Below the pieces are notes generated by a model. The model did no database searches, was not told the origin of the DNA, and saw only the letters and a program-made list of their open reading frames with translations. A stretch of DNA of 64,000 nt from Phytoseiulus persimilis (Eukaryota > Arthropoda > Arachnida > Mesostigmata > Phytoseiidae), in assembly GCA_037576195.1 (NCBI GenBank), contig CM075104.1, forward strand, positions 15,454,211 to 15,518,210. Reading direction: 5' to 3'. Shown here piece by piece: positions 35,301 through 46,519 of the stretch. Numbering within the stretch: the stretch's first letter is position 1; every line of letters begins with the position of its first letter. The translations under genes were made by a program, and so were the position numbers.

Positions 35301-38091
35301 GCTCACCCCAGAACCACAATCATGCGAAATGGCCATTGGGTCTCGATGAAATTCGGAGAAGACTTTGACCACGGGCTTGCGGATGATTCGGGGATGCCGC
35401 TCCATTCAAGTTTGTTTTCGAAAAGCAAAAGAAGGTATCGCCGGGCTCCTGGCAGCGTCGTGAACCTGAAACGGTTCCATCGTACCAACTCCTTGGAAAC
35501 GTAAGGAACCACTCAAAGAGCTGAGGCCTCGGAGAAGAATCGCCTGCAGAAGTCGGACTCAGCTCTTTTACTCGTGATCTCCGATAATGCTTCGAGAGGC
35601 GTCTCAAGTTACGGATCCTCCGTTTTTCAGCTCCATCTCATCCCACTGCACAAAGTTCTATAAGTTCCATCCTTTTTGTTCTGGCGATGATTCTCAGAGC
35701 GATGCAGACCCTGGGCTAGCCTCGTACCTCGACGGGGGTGGGAGGGATTTGAGGGGCTGCAAAACTCAACCCTAGTCCCAACTTCCCTACTTTATACTAC
35801 AGAAATCTGATCGGGGTCGACATCCTGCCTATTTCCACAGGCGTTTTCCCGAAGAGAACCGCCTGCCTCAGCAGGAGAAGAAAACTTTGGGTTGCAGACT
35901 ACAACTCGTAGTATAACATGCTGCAGCTCGTTCCGCGTGAAAACGTGGAGTATTTGCTGTGTTGTCGTCGGTGAGGTGAGGTGCGCTCCAATCATGATAT
36001 TTCTTCACATGTCAAGGGGGTGATGTCAGGAGCAATTCATTGGGATCTGGTTCGGTCCCTTCCGTGGCCCGAGCTTTCAGCTCCTAGCTTTGCCTGAGTT
36101 CTGTTTAAGGTCTTCGGACGCGCCATTCCAATACGGGCAGAGAGTGCGAAATTTCTCACCGGAACTCTGAGGTCTCTAGCACGAAATTGATAGCTCCCCA
36201 CAGTTCGAGCGGCAACCTCGCTGTTCGATCAGCAATCTCATGTTCAGACAGCTAAGCTTCGTTATTCATCGTGGCCTCGAGATTTGATTTTTCCATACTC
36301 ATCAATTCGCTTGCATTTTGTCCGTTCAAGTCTTGCATTCAAGTCTTGAGACCTCCAGGCTTGGAGGAATCTCAGAGGACTGCGTCTGACACGCCGATCG
36401 TATCCAACTTATCCCATCAAATCCCGAAATCCGGCCGATTTTCCGGCTACAAATGATAGATTGAATTATGTGGAACAGGGATGACGCGCGGTCCGGGAGT
36501 AGCTCACATGAACGTTCATCTTCCTGCACAATGGATGCTGCTGCGTCTCTCTGCAATCGGCCGCCGAAATCAAATGAGGGCTTCTCCCGTAAATTTGTGA
36601 CTCTTTCGAGGAAATCGAAGCGTTCTCGGTTCATCACAAGCGGAAATTGAGGACAAGCCGGAGCCTCGGAATTCGTTACATAAATGACGAAGGACTAGCA
36701 GAGTGCAGCAAAGCAACATGGCACGACGTTTCCACGCCAAAAAAAGTAACGTACACCCATTCGTAGATCGGAAACGAAATATCATTAACTCATAGACAAC
36801 TTTCTCCTCTCTCGTATTCGTAGTTCGCGTGACGCAGAGAGAAAAATCCAGTGGCATGCATCCGTGGATAGCACGTAAACTCGTCAGAATGTCTGCTTCT
36901 AGAATCTCCTTATCCTTATCACATCCTCTATTCCGTTCGTGTCTGAACATCTTCACGTCCAAGTGGGAGTTTCGCGGAGACTAACGCTGTGGGGAATGAC
37001 TTCAGCTCGATCAGGCTATTCGCGACTGGAACCAATCTACATTCTCGAGGGGCTCGAGGTTTGGAGCCCGTTCTCTGTCAACCGGATCCTCGCAGGTTGT
37101 TCCACTCTCCCAATTCATACGGAACTTTCGTCTCGATCATAAATGGAACACGGACTCTGCTGTTTGAGGAAATACCGTCAGAAGTATCGGGAAACCCTTC
37201 ATGCTTTGGTCACCGACATCGGAAACTCCGACTTTCTGCCGTGGGGCCCCGCTGTGTCAACTGGGGACCGTCCGGCGCCCGCTGACCACACGAGTATTTC
37301 AGCTCGGGAGGCAACCAGGAGGGCGCTCCTCACGTGTAAACTAATGTTGAGCTTGGGAAATGCGGAGAAAATCAGAGAACCACTCCTTCATGAAGTCTTG
37401 TTGAAGCTCAACTATCGAGATGAGCCTGGGATGAGCTGTTCTCATGGAAGATGCGTGACCTCCAAATCTTGGGTTTGCAGAAGCATCGGTCCTCAGCTCT
37501 TAGCAGGATTCTGATTCGAATGGTATACTCCAGATTATTATCCATCCGTCGACCCTACTTTCGCACGAATTCATTTTTATGCGAAGCGCGGAACCTTCTG
37601 CCCACAATGCCTGATCGTTCGATGTGCAACCTCGTGTCCGAGCTCTTCCATTGCGCGACTAACAATGAGTTGAATCAAGTCTCTCTTGGATGCCCGACAG
37701 TGTCAAACACACGCTCTCGTGGTCAGCAGAAACTCCAGCGCCTGAACCAGCGGTTACCCAACTGTTGTAACCTGGCTCGCTTTGCATTGGATTTAAGCAG
37801 CGAGAGCCCATGGCCTCGTTGAAGATATTCTTCGTAAGTTACGGGCTCGATGATCCTCCGTTCTCCCGGGTGGGAACACCTCCTCAAGAGGCTTTTTCGA
37901 GATCATATTCGATGAAAAAGTTTTCTATCCAGCCACTGATGCCTCGTCAGAGCTGGAGAAGCAGTAGGGAGAACGCGCTGAGCGATGCTATTCATTTCTA
38001 GAACGAGGAATGAGCGGAGACTGACCGGAACGAAGAAGTTCATGTTTTTGTTCGCTGAATCTTCAGAAACGGAGTTCTGTAGAACCCACAA
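32322..38091. other. Upstream region of Lmx1 without a confident gene
   Basis: Likely holds the Lmx1 promoter and 5' UTR, as it starts directly upstream of the Lmx1 ATG. Open frames at 32447-32827 (minus), 33900-34478 (plus) and 35040-35504 (plus) have no domain. One plus-strand frame at 37143-37514 is listed separately as a weak candidate. Confidence 0.45.
37143..37514 (+). CDS. Weak candidate: uninterrupted 123-residue frame
   Basis: Not recognised. The frame starts with ATG (MEHGLCCLRKYRQKY) and contains a charged, helical-looking stretch (LSLGNAEKIREPLLHEVLLK). There is no comparable open frame on the opposite strand. It has no known domain, no splice support and no close neighbour that would explain it, so it may be chance. 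Confidence 0.2.
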   Translation: MEHGLCCLRKYRQKYRETLHALVTDIGNSDFLPWGPAVSTGDRPAPADHTSISAREATRRALLTCKLMLSLGNAEKIREPLLHEVLLKLNYRDEPGMSCSHGRCVTSKSWVCRSIGPQLLAGF

Positions 38092-40131
38092 TCACCGAAG
38101 AGTTGGACGAAGGCGGTGTTCATTGCTATTAGGATCCTGATTACTGGGGCCCGGGAATTCAGGTGGTCTTTCGGAATCTATCGCTCGATATTGATCCTTT
38201 GCCATGAGGCCATAATTTCGAGATCTTGTTGGTGTTGTGAAGCCGGAATCATAAGAGATTTTCAAGGCCGGCCTTCGAGACTGTCCGACGACTTTCGCTG
38301 TCGATACTAAGTGAGATCCGACAACTCGGCCGCTGATCCGCGATTCTGTGAACAGAGGGCTTATCCCGCTCACTAGTGGAAGTTGGAGAACGCAGCTCGG
38401 TTTCCGAGGGATGCCACTCACGGGCTCTGGTCACTTTCTGACTACTATCATTCCTCAGTTAGATCCATCATCAAACTCAGTATCTTGAGCGAGAGCATCA
38501 CATCTCTTCGAGACTGTCTTGATCTTCTGCGTCACGGCTTGGCCATAACTTTTGGGGTGAAGTCCGCAAATAGGCATGCTTCAGTGGGGGGCTGTTGTAT
38601 CTCACGACCCTGTCAGCAACGAGGGCGGTATTGGCGTTCAGCTCCTGAAGAAAGACTTGTGGTGGACCTCAGAGGCGCCCACCGCATGCTTGGGACCTGG
38701 GTAGCTGTACTCGTCGTTGAAGTTGCCCGATCAGGAAATCGGATCGTGATCGCTCAAGCTCCTCATTCGTCGCAAGAGCGGACAATACTGTCGATTGCAC
38801 GACCGGATTTTCTTCGTAGCTTCCGTAGTTTCCAGGCATGGGGCTCGATCGGCTGCGAGGGGGAATCAACTGGTTCGTTACCTGAACGTAGGAAAGTCGG
38901 ACATGTAGGGCTCTCGATCCGATGCGTTTCGGATACTTTTGTGAGCCGTTCGGCGGCACAGCTCGCGCAGACAGAGAAAAATAGAACGCTGTTCGCGCTC
39001 CATCGGTTAAAACTGTTACAAACATCCACGTGACCTTTCCGGCCACACTCTGCACTCCACAAACCGATCATGCGGACTTTCTCCGCCCGGATCGATTCTT
39101 CTCTGCCTTCGTCTCCCGACCTGCCCAGCAATGGGCGAAGCTCCAACAAGCGATCCCCGTCGCTTCCGGGTTATTGGTGGTGGAGATCACGGTGAGATAC
39201 TGCACAAGATCTCCTCTTTTTCCGGAAATCATCATCATCCCATCAATTCCTCATCGACGCTCTGGAAAGCGGAGCAACAAACCCCTGCCAGCTGAGCAGA
39301 TGGTAACCTCGGAGTTCCTGGAGTCACAGAGTTTTGGGTATTTACTCTCCAGCGAAATCGATCGGAAACGTATTCAAGATACAACAACGAACTTCCACGA
39401 CGCTGCCGTATATCTGGTATCCCATCGAAGCATACCGTCCGCGTTGCGAGCAAGACATCGCGTACGGGGGACGTGCGTAGAAACGAACTGTGATTCCGGC
39501 AGGGGACTGGAACTTTTCTGGTCCGATTGCAAAGGGTGGATTAAGACGGGTGATGTTCGCTTCCACTCAACGTCACCAGCGAGAGATGACGTAATTTATG
39601 GAAGCGATGTCGGATTTCAGCTGGGTCTGTCGCAAGCGCCAAGATCGATGTATCTGCCTCGGCTGAACAACATCTGATATTACGATTGAAAACAAGGTCG
39701 ATTGGGAAGTTCCGTCTTCTCGAGTCTCTCTCATTTAACAGATGTATAGCTCGAGTCAGCATTGACTTGAGGCGGTGGATAAGATCTCGAAAATATTTGA
39801 GCAAATACAGAGTGAACGTCACTCCGCATAATCCCCAAGATCGGTCCAACGAGTGCCAGCCCTACCTGGGGGTTTGCGTGCCCTTCCCCCTGATAGCACT
39901 CACGGCGATGCACCGATTCGCAGCTCGATGGCGTATCAGCCTTCGTTCGAAGATGGAACACGATTGAAGAGGGCATGGGCAGGCCGATTCGGAGTCAATT
40001 TCTCAGAGTGCCTTCTCCGCGCGGTGCATCTCTTACTTCGCCAAAAAGCTGTCTGAATCTCCTGATTCGCATTTTCCATCAAAACCGTTCCGAGATTTAG
40101 TGACCGGACTCTCCAAGTTGAGAGAGGGCAT
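38092..40131 (-). CDS. Candidate multi-exon gene for an unidentified membrane protein, head to head with HS2ST
   Basis: Not recognised. Exon 1 (40037-40131) opens with ATG (MPSLNLESPVTKSRNGFDGK) and ends at a strong donor (GTAAGA). Exon 2 (39904-39940) joins in phase to exon 3 (from 39865) across a 38-base intron, giving a first membrane helix, CIAVGLALVGPILGIM. Later exons are tentative: one ending at 38937 (SANSVLFFSVCASCAAERL), then 38789-38881 (PRSRSSPMPGNYGSYEENP) and 38638-38709 (YSYPGPKHAVGASEVHHKSF, stop at 38638). A further protein-like exon ends at 38092 (NYGLMAKDQYRAIDSERPP) and may be an alternative last exon. The middle of the gene (39,050-39,860) is unresolved. Two overlapping frames look coding at 38650-38880, so an intron or a one-base shift lies there. 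Confidence 0.5.
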
Positions 40132-40519
40132 GTCACTGCACGACGCATTCGAGCGAGCACTTACAATATGACAGGCAACGGCTGATGGTGACTGATTTCG
40201 TCCGTTTCGGAGAGCGCATGGAGCCGGAAGTTGTGTTCCGAAACTTGGCGGTTGGAAATCGGGATCATGTGAGGCTCTTTCGCTTCAATCGATCGCTTCT
40301 GTCGTCTGCTTTGGGATCTCAGCTGCTGCTGATACGGGTGAAGAACAACTTCTCTATGTCTGAGTAAGACAGAGCAGTGGTGGGGGCGAAGTACGGTTTG
40401 GCTCTCGAGTCGGCCGTGCACGCAGTTGCATGTCCTCCGAACTGAAATTGCAACTCTTGACCCATCAGTCGGCCTCTTCGAAACATTTCAAGCAGGATGT
40501 GACGACCCGCAGCCTTGAG
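40132..40519. promoter_or_regulatory. Putative shared divergent promoter region
   Basis: The candidate minus-strand start codon (40131) and the HS2ST start codon (40520) are separated by only 388 bases and point away from each other. Both promoters or 5' UTRs must lie here if the two starts are right. No core promoter motif was clear. Confidence 0.4.
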
Positions 40520-42907
40520 ATGTTCTCCTCCGTGGCGCGAACTCCCGCTTTGTGGCGGGTGTTTGCGGGGCTCGTATTTTTTGGCGTGTGGTTTCTACTT
40601 TTCACCGAACTCGAACATCGAATGAGAACCATTGAGGAAACCAATCAGTACATGGGTAAGTTCGTTGGCGATCGGAGTTGCCCATACATTGATGATGGAA
40701 CAAATAAACCTGCGCTCCCTGCCCCTGATTCAGTCGAGTGCGCTGGAGCCATGAATTATGCTCCTGGATGAGAGGACCGCTTCGCTCCACGCACGGGGCA
40801 CAGCGCCCCCGGTTCGTTTTCTGGCGCTCCAATCGACTTGGACTCATATTTAGAAGGGGAATGGCAAAGTAACGCGGGCGACGATGGTCAGTGGTCCCGG
40901 ATATTTGACCTTCGCGTTCTGGACGATCACTTCTGATCTCCGTGGACTGTTTGAGCTGGTGATCGTCAGGAGCATCCAACGAGACTCAAGTATCAATTAT
41001 TCATAGGAACTCAAGTTTCCCATTCAGACTCTAGCTTCCATGACGAGGAATGCTGCTTCTCGGCGCTGGGGAGAAGCCCTGCGTCGAGCGTTTGGACTTC
41101 CAGATGGTGTATTCGGAGTACTTCGGACGGGATGTTTTGTAGCAAATTGATTAGATTTCGTGAGCTTCAAGATTAAAAAGCTTCACTTCGATCGTGTATT
41201 ACAGGAAAAATGCTTGCTCGACTCAACTTCAACCGCTATTCGGCTACCGGAGAGCAATCTTCCCAAAACGAAGACGTAGATGAGTCTCTAGGACTGCCCC
41301 TGAAAACATTCGAAAATCAGGTCAGTTTGCGTCACCTCCCTCTTCGCTGAGTCCCGACTTTCCTGACGGCTATTCTCGCAATCTTCGGGCTTGAAAGCCG
41401 CGATTGACTCAACAACTTCTCTTCGTACTGTACCACAGGTCATTATCTATAATCGAGTTCCAAAAACCGCTTCGACGTCATTCACCGGTGTGGCTTACGA
41501 CCTCTGCGTGAAGAATAAGTTCTTCGTCCTCCACATCAACACGAGTCGCAACATGCATGTCATGTCGATCGCGGACCAGATGAGGTAAGTTGCCGGTGGA
41601 GAGTCGTCCTGGCTCGATCAGAGCGTCTCCCGTTCGTTCGGTACAGTCACCCTTGTTGTGACGGTATGACCGCTGTTATGTTCAATAATCTGCAGTCTGG
41701 ATGATCTGAGATTCTTGTTTGAGACTCCAATGAAACCGACCTCGAACATGGCACTCAAGGATACAGCTTCATACTTGACAATGTGGCAGGCAGATACTCG
41801 GAGAAGGCTATTTCGGGGCACGTCGATTGATCGATGACCGAGCGATTCGAAACAGGGCTGGATTCATTGCTTTCCGGTATGCATTGTGACGCAATCGTTG
41901 TTCGCCCAGGTACTCGGTGAACATTTCACAATGGGAATCGATGAGACCTTCGATGTATCATGGACACGTCGCGTTCCTGGACTTCGCTCGTTTCGGAATG
42001 CCTCCCCCGATCTACATCAATATCGTACGGGAACCTCTGGAACGACTGGTGAGCGCCCGCCACTGCCCGCTTCAGTCGAGTGGGAGTTCCCATCAATCTG
42101 TTGGAATTTCTTGAGCTCTCGAAATCTTTCACAGGTCAGCTACTACTATTTTCTCCGTAATGGAGACGACTTCCGGCCCCATCTTCAGCGAAGACGAAGC
42201 GGAGACAAACGAACGTTCGATGAATGCGTCAAACAAATGGGACAGGACTGCTCTGAAGACAAGATGTGGCTGCAAATCCCTTTTTTCTGTGGCCACACGC
42301 CGAATTGTTGGCAACCTGGAAGTCGATGGGCCCTCGAGCAGGCGAAAAGCAATCTCATCAACAAATACTTGCTGGTGAGCCAGGATTTTCTTTCTCCCTC
42401 AAACTTCCCGCCCCAATCCAGTACCTGTATTGAGGAGAGTAGTGATTCACCTCGAGGTTCGAATTCCAGGTCGGGACAACGGAGCAACTTCAGGATTTCG
42501 TTGACATTTTGGAAGTTGTCTTGCCACGGTTCTTCCGGGGAGCTTCAGAACTGTTCCACAGCGGTAAATTAATGAAAAATCAACTGATAAAAACTCCCGC
42601 CATTGATAACACCGATCGATTCTTCATCCTAGTCCCCAACGGATCCGAGTTCAAAATCTCCCAGAGTCGATGCAATAACAAGGCTGTTTTCGCAGGGAAA
42701 AAGTCTCATCTCAGAAAAACGTCGAACAAAAAGCCGGTCAACGCTGAAACGGTGTCTTTGATTAAACAATGGCCAACCTACCAACTCGAGTCGGAGTTTT
42801 ACGAATTCGCGAAGAAGCACTTCAACGCCATCAGAGATAAGCTCAACGGCGAACAAGGCTCTCAGCAGTTCTTCTTCGAGAAGATTCGTCCTAAAAAACG
42901 TTGGTGA
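40520..42907 (+). CDS. Hs2st: Heparan sulfate 2-O-sulfotransferase, complete, 7 exons, 360 residues
   Basis: Golgi type II membrane enzyme that transfers sulfate from PAPS to the 2-O position of iduronate in heparan sulfate. Exons: 40520-40655, 41205-41320, 41439-41584, 41910-42048, 42135-42374, 42470-42563, 42696-42907; all canonical and in phase. The signal anchor is residues about 10-29 ([19 protein letters not shown]). The PAPS 5'-phosphosulfate loop is [11 protein letters not shown] (residues 89-99), the catalytic-His region is [11 protein letters not shown] (His150/152), and the 3'-phosphate site is [18 protein letters not shown]. The conserved [10 protein letters not shown] and [11 protein letters not shown] motifs follow, then the C-terminal GKKSHLRKT and FFFEKIRPK. 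Length matches the family (about 356). An in-frame upstream ATG at 40430 would add 30 residues before the anchor; I prefer 40520. Confidence 0.96.
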
Positions 42908-43472
42908 AGCCTGCTGCCGACGTCTCTAGACTATGATTGACGGTCCATGTGAGCGCGACCAACCGCCAGGAAGTTATTTTCGAACCTGTCAGATTGCTGC
43001 CGGTAGCATGGAGCACCGTTGCTCGAACGCACCCACTTACATGGAATGACGAGAAATTCAGTAGCCGTTGCGAGTTCCGACATGGTTCAAAGTACCCAAG
43101 GGGCTTTCAGAATGTGGAGCAGTAAGCAACTATCCAATGGAGACGACTCCATGCGGAGACTCTCTATTCGGTGCGCTCGATCCCTCCGAAACTTGTCCGA
43201 ATAGTCTTTCTTGTAGTTCTAGGCAGGAAACGAAAAGGAAAGGTCTTCAACTTGAACAAGTGGAGAATCGATGGTAAAAAGGAAGTTTCGCTGCGGAGAA
43301 GTTTTCGCCAGAATCTCCCAATCGACAGAATAACAGAAGTCTTCGCTTCTCCATTACGGGCTGTTCAGCTCTCGTCTTTCTCCTCTGAAACTTACAAGCC
43401 CACGCGGCGCCCATTCGAAGCGAACCCGAGATTCGGACCTCCTCCTCAGGTTTCGACTCGGTTGAGGCTCTG

Positions 43473-43478
43473 AATAAA
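43473..43478 (+). terminator. Candidate poly(A) signal AATAAA for Hs2st
   Basis: The first clear AATAAA on the plus strand downstream of the Hs2st stop, about 570 bases away. This is a plausible 3' UTR length but is not confirmed. Confidence 0.4.
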
Positions 43479-45299
43479 GAAACAGTCCTCAATCAGAAGG
43501 GCGAGCGTGCAGTTGGCGTCGAACGGATGTCCCCGCTTTGGATGTTCTTTTCGTGTAAGACTTGTATTCGTCCGTAAGCTGAGGTTCGTTGGAATCGTCG
43601 AGGGACGAGCAACCTTTGAAATCACAAAGATCCACCCAGATCTATTGGCCTTCCTCCAGGCGTCCAGGAAAATCTCCTGGAGTTGACCAACTGTCTTTCA
43701 TATTGATCGTCTCTAGCTATCGGCCGCGACAAACTTTTGAGGCTTTGCTATGTACAATCATGCGCGGGTGTGCACGGTCACACTCAGTTTCTCGGAGGAA
43801 ACAGGACCCAAAACCAACTGGCGACCCGGTGCGCGTAACGCATTATAACAGTTTTCGAGAAGTCGTTTTCGGATGCCTCTCTGCCGTTGATAGTAAACCC
43901 TGTTGAATTGATAACAGTAACAGGACGCCACCGTGACGGCTTCCCGCTTCGAAACGGACAGCACGTGGCGCCTACCAGTCCAACATGGTTTCTTCTAGGT
44001 ACTACTAGAAGTACATGATAATTAGAAGTTTCAACGACGACTATGATGTATGCGTAGCAATAAGAGAGCATTGACGACGTTGCCAAGTATGTTTCTCTTG
44101 AAGTTCACCGTCTTTCAAAATGGAAGGAAGAGAATCGTCGAATAGAGAATTCTGATAATAAGTCCATGTAGGTCTATCACGTGCTTTTCCAGTGGCACTC
44201 GGATCCTGCTGTCGTGGAGTCGACTTCTAATTCGGCATGGAAGCACGATATTCTCTGAGACGCGAACGAGTGACACACTCAGATCACTCTCGGACGCAGA
44301 TCTTGCGAAAATCCGTTGAGCCAGAACGGCTGGATCGGGTGCCGCGGTGGCTTTGTTCCTGTGTTCATGTAGCGCTTCATTCGAACGCTAGGGACCGTGA
44401 TCTACTGTACGTATGCGTATGTTTAAGTGGAGAGCATTGTGCACTTGCTGCTGTTCGCCACCTGCCCAACCATTAACTCTCACAATCGACCCACTGACAA
44501 TCACAACCGAAACAATCACATACACGTTAACCACTTATGACTTCTCTCCTGAGAACGGAAGCTCGAAGCATATGAGCACGCCGCCGTATTCCTTCGGCGA
44601 TCAGCCGGGCTTCGGTTTCTGCCATCCCGGCTCTCCGTGCGTTTCGCTCAACACTCGTATATGCTGCTGTGCCAGCTGCATTATTTTCTGTGTATTTTGA
44701 CTGGAAAGCGAGAAAGATAGTGAGAACAGAATAATTTGCTGTCATTCGCAACCATGTCAAGCTGTGGACGGTATTCTGCGGCCACATTTCCGGAGCATTC
44801 GATTCTGTTGATGCCTTGCTAATGCTTTGTTCACCTAGTCGCCCATTGAAGTTCAAGTAGTTCGAACAAAGAACGTTCTCCTCGATTTTCAGAGAGGGAA
44901 CATCCTAGCACTGTTACTCGTAAGGTGTGAATTGCTTATAGTGGAATGACTTTTCGCAGTTTTGCAGCGAGGCTTGTTTCCAGAAGAGACTCGCCGTATT
45001 GATGTTCCGCGGGGGCTCTAATTTTCTCCAACTCAACTCGAGACCAAACTCCCGATCGGCTGTACCGAACAGATCAAGTTGGTTGTTCGATACGCTGGCA
45101 TTCCATTAACACCGCTTTTGACTGATATTTTCTCTCTCTGCATATCACGTTTTCTGTCCCGTATTGTCCAGAGAGGAATTCCGAGTAGAGACCCCCCTCC
45201 CTACATAGATTGAAGTCTCGATTATTGTTTGTAGTCATTGAGTCAGACGTCCGAAAAAATATGGGGAAATCGTCCGATGAAATTCCACACAGTACACAT

Positions 45300-45345
45300 T
45301 ATATAAATACGAAAGTATATATTATATATATAAATATCTATAAAA
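45300..45345. repeat. TA-rich low-complexity tract
   Basis: TATA and ATAT units dominate about 45 bases, unlike the balanced composition around them. It lies about 290 bases before the start codon of the next plus-strand candidate gene. Confidence 0.8.
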
Positions 45346-45636
45346 GACTTTGACGGAGTTTCACTTGGAAATAAACTGATTGTATCAAACACGATCATGA
45401 CCAATCGTTCACCATCCCCTACCGTGAGGATCCGAAACCTCTCCAATACTGACGTGCAAGTTCCAGCGGAGACGATTCCACATGCGGAAGCGCCGGCACG
45501 TTCCGAGCTGGCGTTTCATTGTCAATAAATATCGGAGGTTGGGAGATCCGTATCGTGTACATCATGAGTGGCCCTCCAGCTCCGAACGCCGGTTCGACCA
45601 CCTTCATTCGATAACCGATTGCGACACGGTGGAATA

Positions 45637-46519
45637 ATGACATTCAAAGCGAGTCGACGTCAAAACCCGTTTCCAGGCCGGCAGCAATTGCGTTTCCGTC
45701 GGAAGCTTTTTACCAAAGTTTTCCGGGAGTTAGACCGCATCAAAAAAGAATTGAAATCACCGCGGACCGGTAAGGCGCTTCATTATATCATGTGATGTAG
45801 TGAACCTACTTGGTGAGGAGCTCACCCAGGAAGGAGTGACGACTGCGGAGCAGAACGACCCATGTCTCTCAAATTTCAATCGAATTCATTCGTCCTCCAG
45901 AGGTAGGTGGGGAGGAAAATTCACGAGCCGAATCAATCATTGAAGTTGAGTCAAGCTGGTCAAAGGTTGAACCTTACGTACCACGTGAGCTGGACGCGAC
46001 GACAAGAATAGCAACACACGAAGGTGCGTTCTAATCAATCGCAAACTTCGAGTTTCTTCGAAAAATAGAATCATCTCTCGGGAAACGATCGAGGTGAAAC
46101 AATCATCGGATATGAATTAGCTCAATCCATCTCGGTTCCCAGCGGCGTTTGCGGAGAGCCACGAAGACGCGCTCGAAAACCCGCCATGTTCTCAGCAAGA
46201 ATCACTCGGCGAGAAACACATGGATCCAGGTTTGTTCGACTCGTTTTATTGAGCCGCATGAAGGCCCCACAAGCCTGAGTAGTTTCTAAACACTGACCAC
46301 CTCAAGTTGAGTTTTGCTTCAGTTCTCTCCTGCAACGTTCAAAGCTTCGAAGAAGTTTATTTCGACGATGCTACGGGCTTGATCGAGGTCGTCGGAGTGC
46401 CAAAACCCGACGATTTCCCCTCCGACCACATGAGCGACGTCAGAAATCAGTTGGAAAAGATGCTCGCAGAGTGGGAGCATTTCAGTAAATCTGGGAGCTC
46501 GTGCTTTGACGCACTGTGA
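45637..46519 (+). CDS. Candidate three-exon gene, 138-residue protein of unknown function
   Basis: Not recognised. Exons 45637-45769, 46143-46229 and 46323-46519 have canonical sites (ACCG|GTAAGG, CCAG|GTTTGT; acceptors TTCCCAG and TTGCTTCAG) and matching phases. Exon 1 is strongly basic (FRRKLFTKVFRELDRIKKEL), which suggests nucleic-acid binding or nucleolar targeting. The rest is acidic, with VQSFEEVYFDDATGLIEVVG and DVRNQLEKMLAEWEHF. There is no signal peptide or membrane helix. An AATAAA at 46809 on the same strand would fit as a poly(A) signal. The basic-to-acidic contrast and the in-phase splices argue that it is real. Confidence 0.6.

Larger units (their letters stand above)
42908..45636. 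other. Hs2st 3' flank and intergenic stretch
   Basis: Open frames around 43,170-43,470 probably lie in the Hs2st 3' UTR. At 44527-44856 (minus) and 44413-44700 (plus) there are protein-like frames on opposite strands, one ending in a cysteine-rich hydrophobic tail (ICCCASCIIFCVF). I could not decide between them. A TA-rich tract occupies 45,300-45,345. Confidence 0.4.

Noticed and set aside
38383-39033. 216-codon plus-strand frame
   Set aside because: Opposite to a minus-strand set of exons with better splice sites and more natural composition. The plus product has no domain.
42455-42470. tRNA B-box-like sequence (GGTTCGAATTCC) in an Hs2st intron
   Set aside because: No matching A box or cloverleaf arms upstream or downstream, and it directly forms the intron 5 acceptor of Hs2st.
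41886-42572. 228-codon plus-strand frame overlapping Hs2st exons 4-6
   Set aside because: It is in a different frame from the sulfotransferase exons and crosses their introns. The Hs2st exons fully explain the coding signal.
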